Shown piece by piece: positions 10,350 to 19,413 of a stretch of DNA of 64,000 bases. The notes below the pieces were generated by a model. The model had not been told where the DNA came from. It did not search any database and saw only the letters and a list, made by a program, of their open reading frames with translations. The stretch comes from Undaria pinnatifida. Lineage: Eukaryota; Sar; Phaeophyceae; Laminariales; Alariaceae. Location: assembly GCA_012845835.1 (NCBI GenBank), contig JABAKD010000003.1:4680870-4744869 (forward strand), in the 5' to 3' direction. A program made the translations under genes and the position numbers. The number at the start of each line of letters is the position of its first letter. Position 1 is the first letter of the stretch.

Positions 10350-10855
10350 GTGCGCCGACCCGGTCTCATTGTCGCAAATATCTTTGCGAACGTCAGAACG
10401 TGCCTCACCGAGCACGCTTTTCCTCTCCCCTGGCATGGGTTGTTGGCCCTGGGACCATCCGCCCGGAGACCAATGCCCCACACTGGGTTCAGATGACTGG
10501 ATTAAGCCAGAAGCTTGTTGTCAGAGCCCATAAGGTGATTTTTGTATGGCTGGATTCTGCGTGAATTTGGCGTAGGTGCCAGGTGACACGGCGTTTTGCT
10601 TCTCCCTGTCCCCAACAGCGGAGTCAAAGTTGCGCACGCCTCGACCGATGCGTTTTCGTGTGCTTGGACGAGGCGACGACTTAATGAGCCCCACTGCTCG
10701 ATGGTCTTGCAAAAACTTGATCTTTTCGGCCATCATGTCCTGCTCCTCGCAAAAATATGGCACGTCGTTCACGGCAAACGACGAAGGGGACCACGGTGGA
10801 AAATAAAATGGGGGCTGCCAGAATAACACCACTTTGTCTGTGGAGTATTTGAGAG
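10350..10855 (-). pseudogene. NADAR (YbiA-like) domain in retrotransposon polyprotein, copy 1
   Basis: The minus strand encodes a clear NADAR-superfamily domain of about 165 residues: VVLFWQPPF, WSPSSFAVNDVPYFCEEQ, DMMAEKIKFLQDH, IGRGVRNFDSA, YAKFTQNPAI, then in a second frame MWGIGLRADGPRANNP and in a third SVLGEA...DVRKDI. The EEQ, KF.QNP and WGIG blocks are the family hallmarks. Characterised NADAR proteins act as N-glycosidases or ADP-ribose-removing enzymes on nucleotide substrates. A role here is unproven. It is broken by a +1-type shift after KFTQNPAIQKSPYGL and another near the GRGK segment. Both are shared with copy 2. It lies between a tandem-repeat linker and RNase H. Confidence 0.87.
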
Positions 10856-10869
10856 AAGGGTTAAAAGCC

Positions 10870-11455
10870 GTGTTGAAATTTGGGCCTGCAATGTCCCCGT
10901 CCAGGAACACTAAGCCTCGGGAGCACGACGCGAATCCGAACCCGTGGTACCTCGCCTCGGGTGTTTCTTCGTTCGTTGGCGGAAACGAGCGAGAATCCGC
11001 TCTAACTGCGCCCGAAAAATGGCAAAAACCGACCGTGCCAACCCGTCGGTAGCCTCGTTGGACATTTGTGGGTCTGCAATGTCCCCTTCTGGGAACACCA
11101 GTCCTCGGCTCTTTGGGCCTGTAGTGTCCCCTTGCGAGAGCACTAGACCTCGGGAGCAACATGCGAATCCGAACCTGGGGTTTCTCGGCTCGGGTCTTCC
11201 TCACTCGCTGGCGGAAACTCGTAAGAAGCCGCCCTCGCAGCACCCGAAAAAGAGTCCAACACCGACGGTGCCAACCCGTCGGTAGCCTCGTTGGCATTTG
11301 GGTCTGCAATGTCCACCTCTGGGAACACCAGTCCTCGGCTCTTCGGGCCTGTAGTGTCCCCCTCAGAAACACCAGGCCTCGGGAGCACGACGCGAGTCCG
11401 AACCTACGGTTTCTCGCGTCGTGGCCTCTTCGCTTTTTGGCGTATAATCGCAAGA
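10870..11455 (-). repeat. ~230-bp tandem repeats within the polyprotein, copy 1
   Basis: About three imperfect units recur at roughly 10880, 11050 and 11282. Each contains the minus-strand words for a Thr-Asp-Gly-Leu-Ala segment, FSGAARA/FRAQLER, and CSRGLVF. They stay largely open in the minus-strand frame 10521-11453 that leads into NADAR. They look like an expanded spacer domain rather than an enzyme. Copy 2 has the equivalent at 27725-28300. Confidence 0.75.
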
Positions 11456-11499
11456 AAACTGCTCTAACTGCGCCCGAAGAGGCAGGGGCTCTGAGCTGT

Positions 11500-12880
11500 T
11501 TCTGCTTGACGAGAGGCGCGATTCTTCCGTAAATTCACGGGAATGGCGTCTAGCTGATCAGGCTGGAAGCCATGGAGTCACCACTGGCCCGTCGCGTAGT
11601 GTCGGTTATTCTTCCTGTGCCACTGGGGCAGACGTAGCCTGAAACACGTGGGTTAGCGGGTTAAAAGACGAAGCAGGGTCCGTAAACCCTGTGGGCGTCT
11701 TCTGGAGCGGGGCTCAGGCAGGGCAAAAATAGGTTTACCCGAGGAGGCTCTCCTCCGTTATGTCTCTTGGAGAAGGGAGACGAGGTAGCTAATATTGTCG
11801 ACTCCTCCTTGATGGAAAAAAGGACAGAGCGCCCGCTGTTATCGCGAGCAAACACCGGATCGAGCCTCGCAAAAGATCTCGGTGTTTTAGTGTTGGCCTT
11901 CCCACAACTCAAATCGACCGCCACCCCGTGGTCAGAAAAAAGTGTTTCGAGGGTCGACCGCCCCACACCTCAAACCGACCGCCACCGCCTGGTCAGGGAA
12001 AGGAGGGGATGAACACATACGCAAAATAATGGCGACACGCCGTCGCCGCAGCTATATTGTTGCGCGGCGCGTGCCTGGGGGGGGAGCGCGCAAATAGCAG
12101 GCTCCCGTGCCATGGTTGATGGGGGCGTCGTTTTGAGCGCGTACCCCCATTGCTGAGTTTACCCCGCGGCTGAGGGAAACGGCGCTGGAATCGCTGTTCC
12201 CGTTGCCGAATTCAGACCATGACCGAAGAGAACGTCGCGGAAAACGCGCGTTCGCAAAAGAAAGAAAAAAAAAAAATACCTGGCTGGAGGAAACCACGCT
12301 TGAAGCGCTAGTTCCCGCCGCCGGTACTCCGCCGTGAGGATCGTCCGCAGACGGCGTAGGAGCCTCTTGACAGAGGCAATTTGTGCTGCGTTACTGGGCA
12401 GGCTAGCTTCAGAACACGAGCATCTTCTGAAACTAGAATAGGTACCCCCCGACAGTGTTGTCGACGGTGCCGTACCGCCGTCGAGCTGTCGATTGCCGTT
12501 ACGGAATGTGCCAGGTTGGCACGCGAGTGTATTTTCGCCCGGGTTGTGGGCGGCTCCAAAGCGCATTCGAGGAGAAGGAGCGGGGGCAGAAAAGGCGGGC
12601 GAGCGCAGGATACCACCATACTGATCCGACGTCTATGTGGTATCGTTGTGACAGTTTACCTGGCCCTGATCCTGAAAGATGGTGACGATTTTTCTTGCGG
12701 TTGTTCAGGCGAGAAGATTTGTCGTTTCGGCGGTAGCAGACTATGCGTGTGTGTCAACGTCGGTGTGCGTCATCGTCGCCAAGTTGGCCTAGTTCAGGGT
12801 TCAAGCAGCCACTCGCAGTAATGAAAGGATGCCTACGATGCTCGAAGGAATGGTTGTCTTCGTGGCAGTTGAGGCAAAGC
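11500..12880 (-). pseudogene. Degenerate gag/pro-like region with damaged CCHC knuckle (copy 1)
   Basis: On the minus strand at 12835-12876 a zinc knuckle reads CLNCHEDNHSFEH followed by Arg where the last Cys should be (CxxCx4Hx4C with the final Cys lost). Downstream, several frames are Ser/Arg-rich. A segment QLDGGTAPSTTLSGG occupies the place of a D-S/T-G retropepsin motif, but the resemblance is weak. No reverse-transcriptase YxDD or LPFGL-type block is visible. The region is peppered with stops. Confidence 0.6.
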
Positions 12881-13526
12881 CCCCGGTTTTTTCGGAGGGC
12901 ATCAGCGCGAGGTGAAAGGAGGCCGCTTCAAAGGAGAGGGTCGTCTGTCTTAAACAAGGCCTTAACGGCGAAACCTTGTGCATAATGATGCTCTTCTAGT
13001 GGCCAGCAGTTCGATGTGCGTTCAAGCCAAGGGTCAGATGAATCATCGACGGGCGTGACAGTTGAATGATGGCTCCATCCCGTCTGCCACGAAAGCGACT
13101 GGGGCGGCACTCGGCCCCGGCCGCGCCCATGGTCGGCAGGCCGGGGCCCCTACAGGGCGCATGACCGCGCTCCCATCGAAGAAACAGGGAGAGAAAAAAA
13201 AATGTTTCGCCGTTGACGGCAGGTGTCTTATTAGTCACTAAAAGCCCGCCACACAGCATCTAACGAAGCGTGTGGCCGCGGGTCTGTTGCCTTTGAACCA
13301 GGGTACAACGCAGGCAGGAGAACCGAAAATTGCTCATTCGCCGCCACCCGAACAACCTCCATTACCACATCCATTACTGGAGACAAAACACGCTAACTCC
13401 CCGTAGCGGTCGGCATAAGTACGCGAAACTCCCCACTGAAATCAGAAAAAGGCATGCCGTTACACATTCCAAAAGTATGCAACTTAGTGCAGCCCTCCTC
13501 CGTGTCAACCCCATCGAAGTGCGTGA

Positions 13527-14869
13527 TCAGCAGACGCAACAGGAGGGTAAAAGCCTCAGGCCCAGATGCTCCTCCTGCCATTGCTCTTGACACTTTTTGC
13601 CCGCTACCACGACCACCTCGCTGGTCCGTGCTGGAAGACGAAGACGAGCGGGAGGAGGCTGACGAGCCTTCCCACGCTGAACGTCCTCTCCCGTCATTCC
13701 TCCGCCCTCCGTTGCCTCTGCCAGAGCTGCGGCCAACTGTCCCGGTTGTTGGACAAAAGTTGCCCCCTCGGCGGCGCCCTCAGGCACACCTGCACTCGAT
13801 GCGCTGTCACCCCCGCGGCGGTGGTGGTGGTCGCCACGCTCACCATTTTTGCCGCCCCCCCCACGGTTGCGGTCCCCGCGGTCGCGACTGTCGCTGCGTC
13901 GCTGTTTCCCCCGGTTTCGTTCTGCCAACTCTTCTCCCGGGGTTCGGCCAAAAGACAGGGTCGGGGTCCTCGTCGTGGGATATCAGCAGGGCCTTGACGA
14001 GGGCAAGGGTCGGCGCGGCTTTCGTTTGTCTAGCATAGGGCGTACAATCCACGCGAGCCCAGGCCGCTTCCACTGAGGACGTCCGCTTGCCGCGACGCCG
14101 GCTTCTCTGACGGAAGGAGGGCGCAGGCCGTGTCCACCACCGCGGTCGCCAACGCTCAGGAGAAGTCTACCCTCGGTGCAGACGCCATGCACGCGACGAC
14201 GCCGTTGAAGAAGGCGTCGTCCCCGGGTCGTGGTCGCTGGGATGCGACATCCTGCGGGCGCGACGAAGGCAAGGGGGCCACCGTAGCTCCCGCCGCAGCC
14301 GACGCAACCGATTGGGCGGGGGCTTGTTGCGCCCTCTTCGCTACCAGGGACGCCTCACGCGCAGCGGTCTTGGCCTGCTCGATATCTTTGTCAAACCGAC
14401 GTCGGCGTGCTATCGTCTGGTTGGCGTCGTCGAGCGCCCGCTGGGCCCGCGCCGCCGCGTATGCCATGTGCAAGGGGGCGGCATGGGCGCCTCGGTCCCG
14501 GGAGCTCTGGGGGTGGCGCTCTGTTGAGCGCGGAGAGCCCAGGTGGCGGCAGTGGTTCCCTGTCGAGCGCGGGAGGGGCAGCTGGTGGCGCTCCCCCGGG
14601 GCTGGCGAGAGCTGGCGTCGAGACGCCCCCGAGTCCGGTTGGGGTTGGTCCGTCTTCTTCTCGGCGCGAACCGGCGAATCGACCCTGTTGGTTGGTGGGA
14701 ACGGGTGGAGGTATGGTGCTCCGTCTTCTGTCTCGTCACTGGAACCCGCCTCCGGTGGTTCCCCCCGTCTCGAGTCGCAGGATCTCGAGCGAGCTCTCCC
14801 TGTCTCGTGGGCATCCAGGTTGGGGTTCGTGGAAGACCTCAGCCTGCCCCGAGTAGCCCGCTTCCTCAC
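13527..14869 (-). pseudogene. gag-like region (copy 1)
   Basis: The gag (capsid/nucleocapsid) protein would package element RNA. The longest minus-strand frame (14156-14869, 237 codons) is Arg/Ser/Pro-rich and carries an Ala-rich, probably coiled-coil stretch (AYAAARAQRALDDANQ ... DIEQAKTAAREASLVAKRA). After a stop the theme continues in shifted frames at 13527-13951 with an Arg/Gly/Asp-rich, RNA-binding-like segment (RDRGDRNRGGGGKNG). No capsid family motif is certain. Position and composition are the basis for the call. Confidence 0.65.
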
Positions 14870-15019
14870 TGGTAGACATGTTGCTTGTTGTCTGTAAGGA
14901 GGGCAGCGGAAGGAGGGGGTGTGGGGGAAGGTGGCGAGATGGGAACGACGCGTAAAGAAGCTATGGAGGCAGATACATTGTTGTGATGTCCTAGCTGTAA
15001 GTAGCGATATATCTGTGTT

Positions 15020-15380
15020 TCAGCAAACAGCAAGACATGGGCCTCGACTCCGTCCAGCATCAGTCATGGTAGCAGCCACGCCAACTAGCCGTATAAAAGG
15101 AGTACAGCAGTAAGAAGGGTACCATCCACCAAAACCGCAACATAAGAGCAGCGCCCTGTCTGACCGTAGGGTATACGGGTAACGCCCGCACGAACCGCAG
15201 TAAAAGCAGCCAAACCTGGGCAGCACTGACCCTAACCGCAGTGCAGGGGGTGCAACACAGTAAAGGTACGTCTGCAGCCATCGCACGTAAACAGGCATCA
15301 TTCAACCTAGGGGGGGGGGGTAGCACGAGAAAGCGTCGCCCAAAACGCCGACGCTCATCGTACCAAAACAAGCAGCATTT
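15020..15380 (-). other. Leader segment between repeats and gag (copy 1)
   Basis: This stretch has short overlapping minus-strand frames without family resemblance. It is matched, inverted, by 23830-24110 of copy 2. It belongs to the element's long 5' leader. Confidence 0.5.
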
Positions 15381-15384
15381 ACCC

Positions 15385-16275
15385 TAGGTGTAGTGAAGGG
15401 GTTATCACTATAAATGTTCGCCCAACACGCCGACGCTCATCGCACCAAAACAGGCAGCGTTTAACCTAGGTGTAGCGTAGGGGGTAGCACAGTGAAGGGT
15501 CGCCCAACACGCCGACCCAAACGCATCGAAACAGGCAGCATTTACCCTAGGTGTAGTGTAGGGATGGAAGCACGGTGAAGAGTCGCCCAACACGCCGACA
15601 CTCATCGCACCAAAACAGGGAGCGTTTAACCTAGGTGTAGTGTAGGGGGGTAGCACAGTGAAAGGTCACCCAACACGCTGACACTCATCGCACCAAAACA
15701 GGCAGCATTTAACCTAGGTGTGGTGTAGGGGTGGAAGCACAGTGAAGAGTCGCCCAACACGCTGACACTCATCGCACCAAAACAGGCAGCATTTAACCTG
15801 GGTGCAGTGTAGGGGTGGAAGCACGGTGAAGGGTCGCCCAACACGCCGACACTCATCGCACCAAAACAGGCAGCATTTAACCTAGGTGTTGTGTAGGAGT
15901 GGAAGCACAGTGAAGGGTCGCCCAACACGCCGACATTCATCGCCATAAAACAGGCAGCATTTATTCTAGGTGTAGTGTAGGGGTGGAAGCACAGTGAAGG
16001 GTCGCCCAAGACGCCGACACTCATCGCACCAAAAACGGCAGCATTTAACCTAGGTGTAGTGTAGGGGTGGAAGCACAGTGAAGGGTCGCCCAACACGCCG
16101 ACACTCATCGCACCAAAACAGGTCGCATTTAACCTATGTGTAGTGTAGGGGTGGAAGCACAGTGAAAGGTCGCGCCGCCAACCGTATAAAAACGGCCAGC
16201 ATCTGCCCCAACGGTAGTGTAGGTGGGGGTAGGACAGTAAAGGTTCGCGCACCAACCGTATAAAAAACGGACAGT
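15385..16275 (-). repeat. 84-bp in-frame tandem repeats in the element leader (copy 1)
   Basis: About ten units of roughly 84 bp recur. On the minus strand each encodes about 28 residues such as CFHPYTTPRLNAACFGAMSV. The frame 15626-16312 is open for 228 codons through the array, and a neighbouring frame at 15408-15656 continues it after a shift. Unit length divisible by three keeps the frame open, so coding is possible, but no homology is apparent. Copy 2 has a shorter, more diverged array at 23120-23870. Confidence 0.85.
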
Positions 16276-16764
16276 ATAACCCCACAAACAAGGTAGTTTC
16301 CCCCGACCGCACTAAAGGGGGACGGTCGCGCCTACAGCAGTGCTGATTCCTGCAGTATCACCGCTGTGTTAACAGGTAACGGCAATTTTAACCGCACCAA
16401 GATGGGTAGTGTAGTACCAACACCAGCTGTAGAAAAGATGGGTACACCCACAGTCGAATAGAAAGGCTGTTTGCCCCCAAAGGTACCGCATCAAACGGGC
16501 TGATCTCCACTGCACTATTAAAAGCTGTGGAAGCGCAGTATCTCCGCGAACTGTGTAGTAAGCGCTCTGTAGCGGGCAGTAGCTGTCCGAGCATGTGCAG
16601 AGAAGAAGAAAAAAAGCCCAGCGTGGACCCTAGCATTATCGTGAAGCGCAGCACATGTACCAACAGCAGCAGAAAGGCAGCGTTTGCGCCCACAGTAGTA
16701 TAGTGCTCAGCATCTCCGCCAACTGTAAACCGCATTGCAACTGGCAGTACTCGTCGTGACAGCT
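16276..16764 (-). other. Leader segment (copy 1)
   Basis: This is unique leader sequence matched by 22670-23115 in copy 2. A 129-codon minus-strand frame (16388-16777) has hydrophobic stretches (LLLLVHVLRFTIML) but no recognised domain. I do not call a gene. Confidence 0.45.
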
Positions 16765-16985
16765 GCAAAGAAAGCATTTATCCTAGCAGCATGGTGGAAC
16801 CCTGTGAGAAAAATTTGCAGCATTTATCCTAGCAGCCTTGTGGAGCCCCGTAAACAATTTTGCAGCATTTACCTAGCAGCTTTGTGGAGTCCCGTAAAAA
16901 CAATTGCAGCATTTATTCTTTAGCAGCATTGTGGAGCCCCGTCAAAAGTTTTGCAGCATTTATCCTGGCAGCATTGTGGAGGCGC
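16765..16985 (-). repeat. ~45-bp tandem repeats in leader (copy 1)
   Basis: Five imperfect units each contain TTGCAGCATTTATCC, TAGCAGC and GTGGAGCCCCGT. Copy 2 begins at the first of these units (about 22636), so the break of copy 2 lies inside or at this array. Confidence 0.8.
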
Positions 16986-17366
16986 AGCGCATGAACCGGC
17001 AGGAAGACGGCCTAACGCCCGGACAGCTGAAACAAAAATCCGTACCCACTCCCACCGATAAAGGGACAGTTACGTTGACAGCATTGCAGAGTGCCGCACT
17101 GTCACAGCTGTGCCCACACAGAAAGTGGTATTGTATTCCCCGCGTACCCATGAATGGTGGAATATACGGCATCGCACACGCCAACAGCCTTGCCCAAAAA
17201 AGCCAGCACAGAGTTTCAGCGTTCACTAGACTCAAGTTTTAGTCACGGGGGGGGCAGGACAAAAAAAAACTCTCGAATCGAACTTGCAAGGAGCACTCGC
17301 ACAGCAGTGGAGGGTGTCAGAGCTGCGGTGCTGTAACTGTGGACGCTGGGGCAGTGAAGGGTCGAG
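16986..17366. other. Leader segment without gene (copy 1)
   Basis: This unique sequence lies inside the element, between the 45-bp repeats and the leader frame. It has only short frames and no recognised motif. It has no counterpart in the truncated copy 2. Confidence 0.4.
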
Positions 17367-18491
17367 CTATGTGGTGGATGGGCAGGAGCAAAGTAGGCCG
17401 CTTGGTTGCTGTACAGTGACTTCTACAGCAGAAAATCCGGCGGTATATGGCAGGCATTGACAGCGAGCCCATTGCGCTGCACTGTAGTTGGTACCTCTGC
17501 AAAAATGATGGTGGTTAAAGCTACGCGACGCACAGCAGTAGTGGAACGCTGTTGATCGAGAAAGATCGGAGAGGGGTCCGAGGTGCGTCAAATTTGTAGC
17601 TGTACAAATTTCGGCAGAAAGGGAGCAGCTGAAACCCATACGACAACGCGTGTACTGGAAAATTCGCCAAACGAAAAAGCCCAAACATTCCACCAGCACC
17701 GCCTGTTCCTTCCCAGGTAGGATCACAAGGAAAGAGCCCTGACATGAGCTCCTAGAGCACGGTGCCCATAGGCCAAGAGGGTCCCGCGAAGGGCGGTCTG
17801 GCTCCGACAGCAAAGGTGTACGCTGGTCGATGGGCTCTCTCATCAAGCGAAGTCCACATCGAAGGTCATTAGAAGGGTTGATTTCAGTATGCTTGTCCGT
17901 GGCGTGTCGTGCATATGCCTCCGAGCCCCAAAGCGAAAAAAAAAGTACAAGTCGATGGCCGATCTTGGGGCTTGTGCTGGCAACTCGCGGAGATGTGCTG
18001 TGCAACATGCTGGCAGAGCGCGGAGCAAACAAGTCTGATGGGTGGGGCTCGGGCAGTTCCACTGCGGAGTGGTCTATGACCAGCTGGCGGTGAGCTGGTG
18101 CGACCAAAGGCCGGGACGAGGAGTGTTCTCCGAAGCGCAGTGTCGTCCGCACGTACTCGGAAGGTGTCGTCTGTGTGGTGCGAAAGCAACCAACAGGAAG
18201 GACCAAAATTCGAGGCGTGGAGTGTGCTCCGCAGAGCAGTGTCGTCCGCACGTACTTGGAAGGTGTCGTCCGTGTGGTACGTGCTCGACGACCAACAGGA
18301 GGGGCCCCTGCCATCTCACTGCTGTTGTGGTCGCCGTGGTAGGAGGAAAGGCGCTCCCTCCATTGAAAGGCCACCCGAGAAGGAACAGGGGTTGTGGGCT
18401 CCATGGAAAGCAAAAACAACATTGCTACGAAAAAAAAATCGGAGATTGGAGGAACGCAGCCACAATAGGATATCAAGCTCGTCGACGCCAC
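17367..18491 (-). CDS. Unidentified 374-codon leader ORF of copy 1
   Basis: A long uninterrupted minus-strand frame starts next to the 5' LTR. The first codon of the open stretch is GTG within the candidate PBS; the first ATG is about residue 24 (MLFLLSMEP). It contains a duplicated segment of about 33 residues (PSKYVRTTLLCGAHS / PSEYVRTTLRFGEHS, nt about 18110-18300). Otherwise it is Ser/Thr/Arg-rich with Cys and hydrophobic patches. I recognise no family. It could be a genuine accessory protein or a chance open frame in the leader. Confidence 0.35.
   Translation of the reverse strand: MASTSLISYCGCVPPISDFFFVAMLFLLSMEPTTPVPSRVAFQWRERLSSYHGDHNSSEMAGAPPVGRRARTTRTTPSKYVRTTLLCGAHSTPRILVLPVGCFRTTQTTPSEYVRTTLRFGEHSSSRPLVAPAHRQLVIDHSAVELPEPHPSDLFAPRSASMLHSTSPRVASTSPKIGHRLVLFFSLWGSEAYARHATDKHTEINPSNDLRCGLRLMREPIDQRTPLLSEPDRPSRDPLGLWAPCSRSSCQGSFLVILPGKEQAVLVECLGFFVWRIFQYTRCRMGFSCSLSAEICTATNLTHLGPLSDLSRSTAFHYCCASRSFNHHHFCRGTNYSAAQWARCQCLPYTAGFSAVEVTVQQPSGLLCSCPSTT
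18480..18490 (-). other. Candidate primer-binding site
   Basis: Read on the minus strand, TGGCGTCGACG begins two bases after the 5' LTR end. A TGG start is expected for pairing with the CCA end of a tRNA. I cannot say which tRNA. Confidence 0.5.
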
Positions 18492-18492
18492 A

Positions 18493-18765
18493 AGTTAAAT
18501 TAAAGGTGGGGGACACAGAGTGCCCCCTGCAGGTCTGCCAATTGAGCGGGTCCTCAGAGGGTACTCACTTTCGTTCCATCGTAGAGATGTAGCTATATTC
18601 GTTTCCACCAGAGGCCGGGATAGCTTCTGAGATCGGAGGCACGTACGTGCCTCTGATCTATTTCCTAACTTTCCCGAATTTAAACCGCCAACCTTATCAT
18701 ACGAAACCCATCCAAATGATCTAAAATTCGGATAATTACAGGCCTTTCGAGGCCGTATCTTAACA
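18493..18765 (-). repeat. 5' LTR of copy 1
   Basis: A 273-bp direct repeat of 5418-5686. It ends TTAACA on the plus strand next to ATAT. Its inner end reads AGTTAA, so the first base of the terminal TGTTAA has changed. As the 5' LTR it would hold the promoter, but I cannot identify a TATA box with confidence. Confidence 0.93.
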
Positions 18766-18769
18766 ATAT

Positions 18770-19411
18770 GTACCATAGGACCGAAAACTGACAAAGAAAG
18801 AAAAGGGGCACTATGGACAAGTGTTGTGCCGTATTAGATACCAGTGAGCCTCCGAGCCGGCGTCTGATGCTTAGCAGCAGCATGCATCGGCGCAGAGTAC
18901 ACAGCATCGCAATGCAGACGCAGTGCCGCCGCACACATGATCAGCGCTTATACGGCCAGATACCTTGGAGATAGCTCGGATGAGGGAATATTTCGGGGCA
19001 AACAGCGAGTATAAATATTACCGTTTGAAATACTCCGACGATTGGTACCTACTGCAGTACAACATACTATAAGTGGGACAACACCAGCCGCGGTGCAGCG
19101 AAGGCAGACGGATGGCATATACTATTGGTCCGATACACTCTGTGCAGAGATGAGGAAGCCCAGGGGGCATGCTACGACTAGAGGCACTCGAAGGCAAAGG
19201 GGTCTCGAGGAAGTCACAGTATCACAGCAGCAGGCCTGGTCTGCGAGATACTAATGCTGCGTACTGACGGGGTAATATAATGGCACATAACTCTATTGTA
19301 GCACCGCACTCTTAGCAATATGGGCACAAACCCCTTGGAATTAGACCAGGAGCGCTTTAGGAGTTGGAAGTAGTAGGTAAGCACCAGTCAAAATGTTATC
19401 AAAAATAAATT
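18770..19411. other. No recognisable gene
   Basis: Unique DNA between the retrotransposon and a TIR element. It has short frames only, with no motif. Confidence 0.45.
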
Positions 19412-19413
19412 TA

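Larger units (their letters stand above)
5418..18765 (-). mobile_element. Ty3/gypsy LTR retrotransposon with NADAR and chromodomain (copy 1)
   Basis: This is a structurally complete but coding-dead LTR element of about 13.3 kb, transcribed on the minus strand. Direct LTRs of about 270 bp lie at 5418-5686 (3' LTR) and 18493-18765 (5' LTR). The target site is duplicated as ATAT at 5414-5417 and 18766-18769. Reading along the minus strand: candidate PBS, a long repeat-rich leader, a gag-like basic region with coiled coil, a damaged CCHC knuckle, a tandem-repeat linker, a NADAR domain, truncated RNase H, a Pro/Ala-rich linker, DDE integrase, chromodomain, and a Tudor-like tail. Protease and reverse transcriptase are not visible. 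Stops and frameshifts break nearly every module. It is probably non-autonomous. Confidence 0.93.

Noticed and set aside
18461-18490. Cloning-vector-like GATATCAAGC/GTCGAC polylinker
   Set aside because: Only short restriction-site words match; the stretch fits the PBS and leader of the element.
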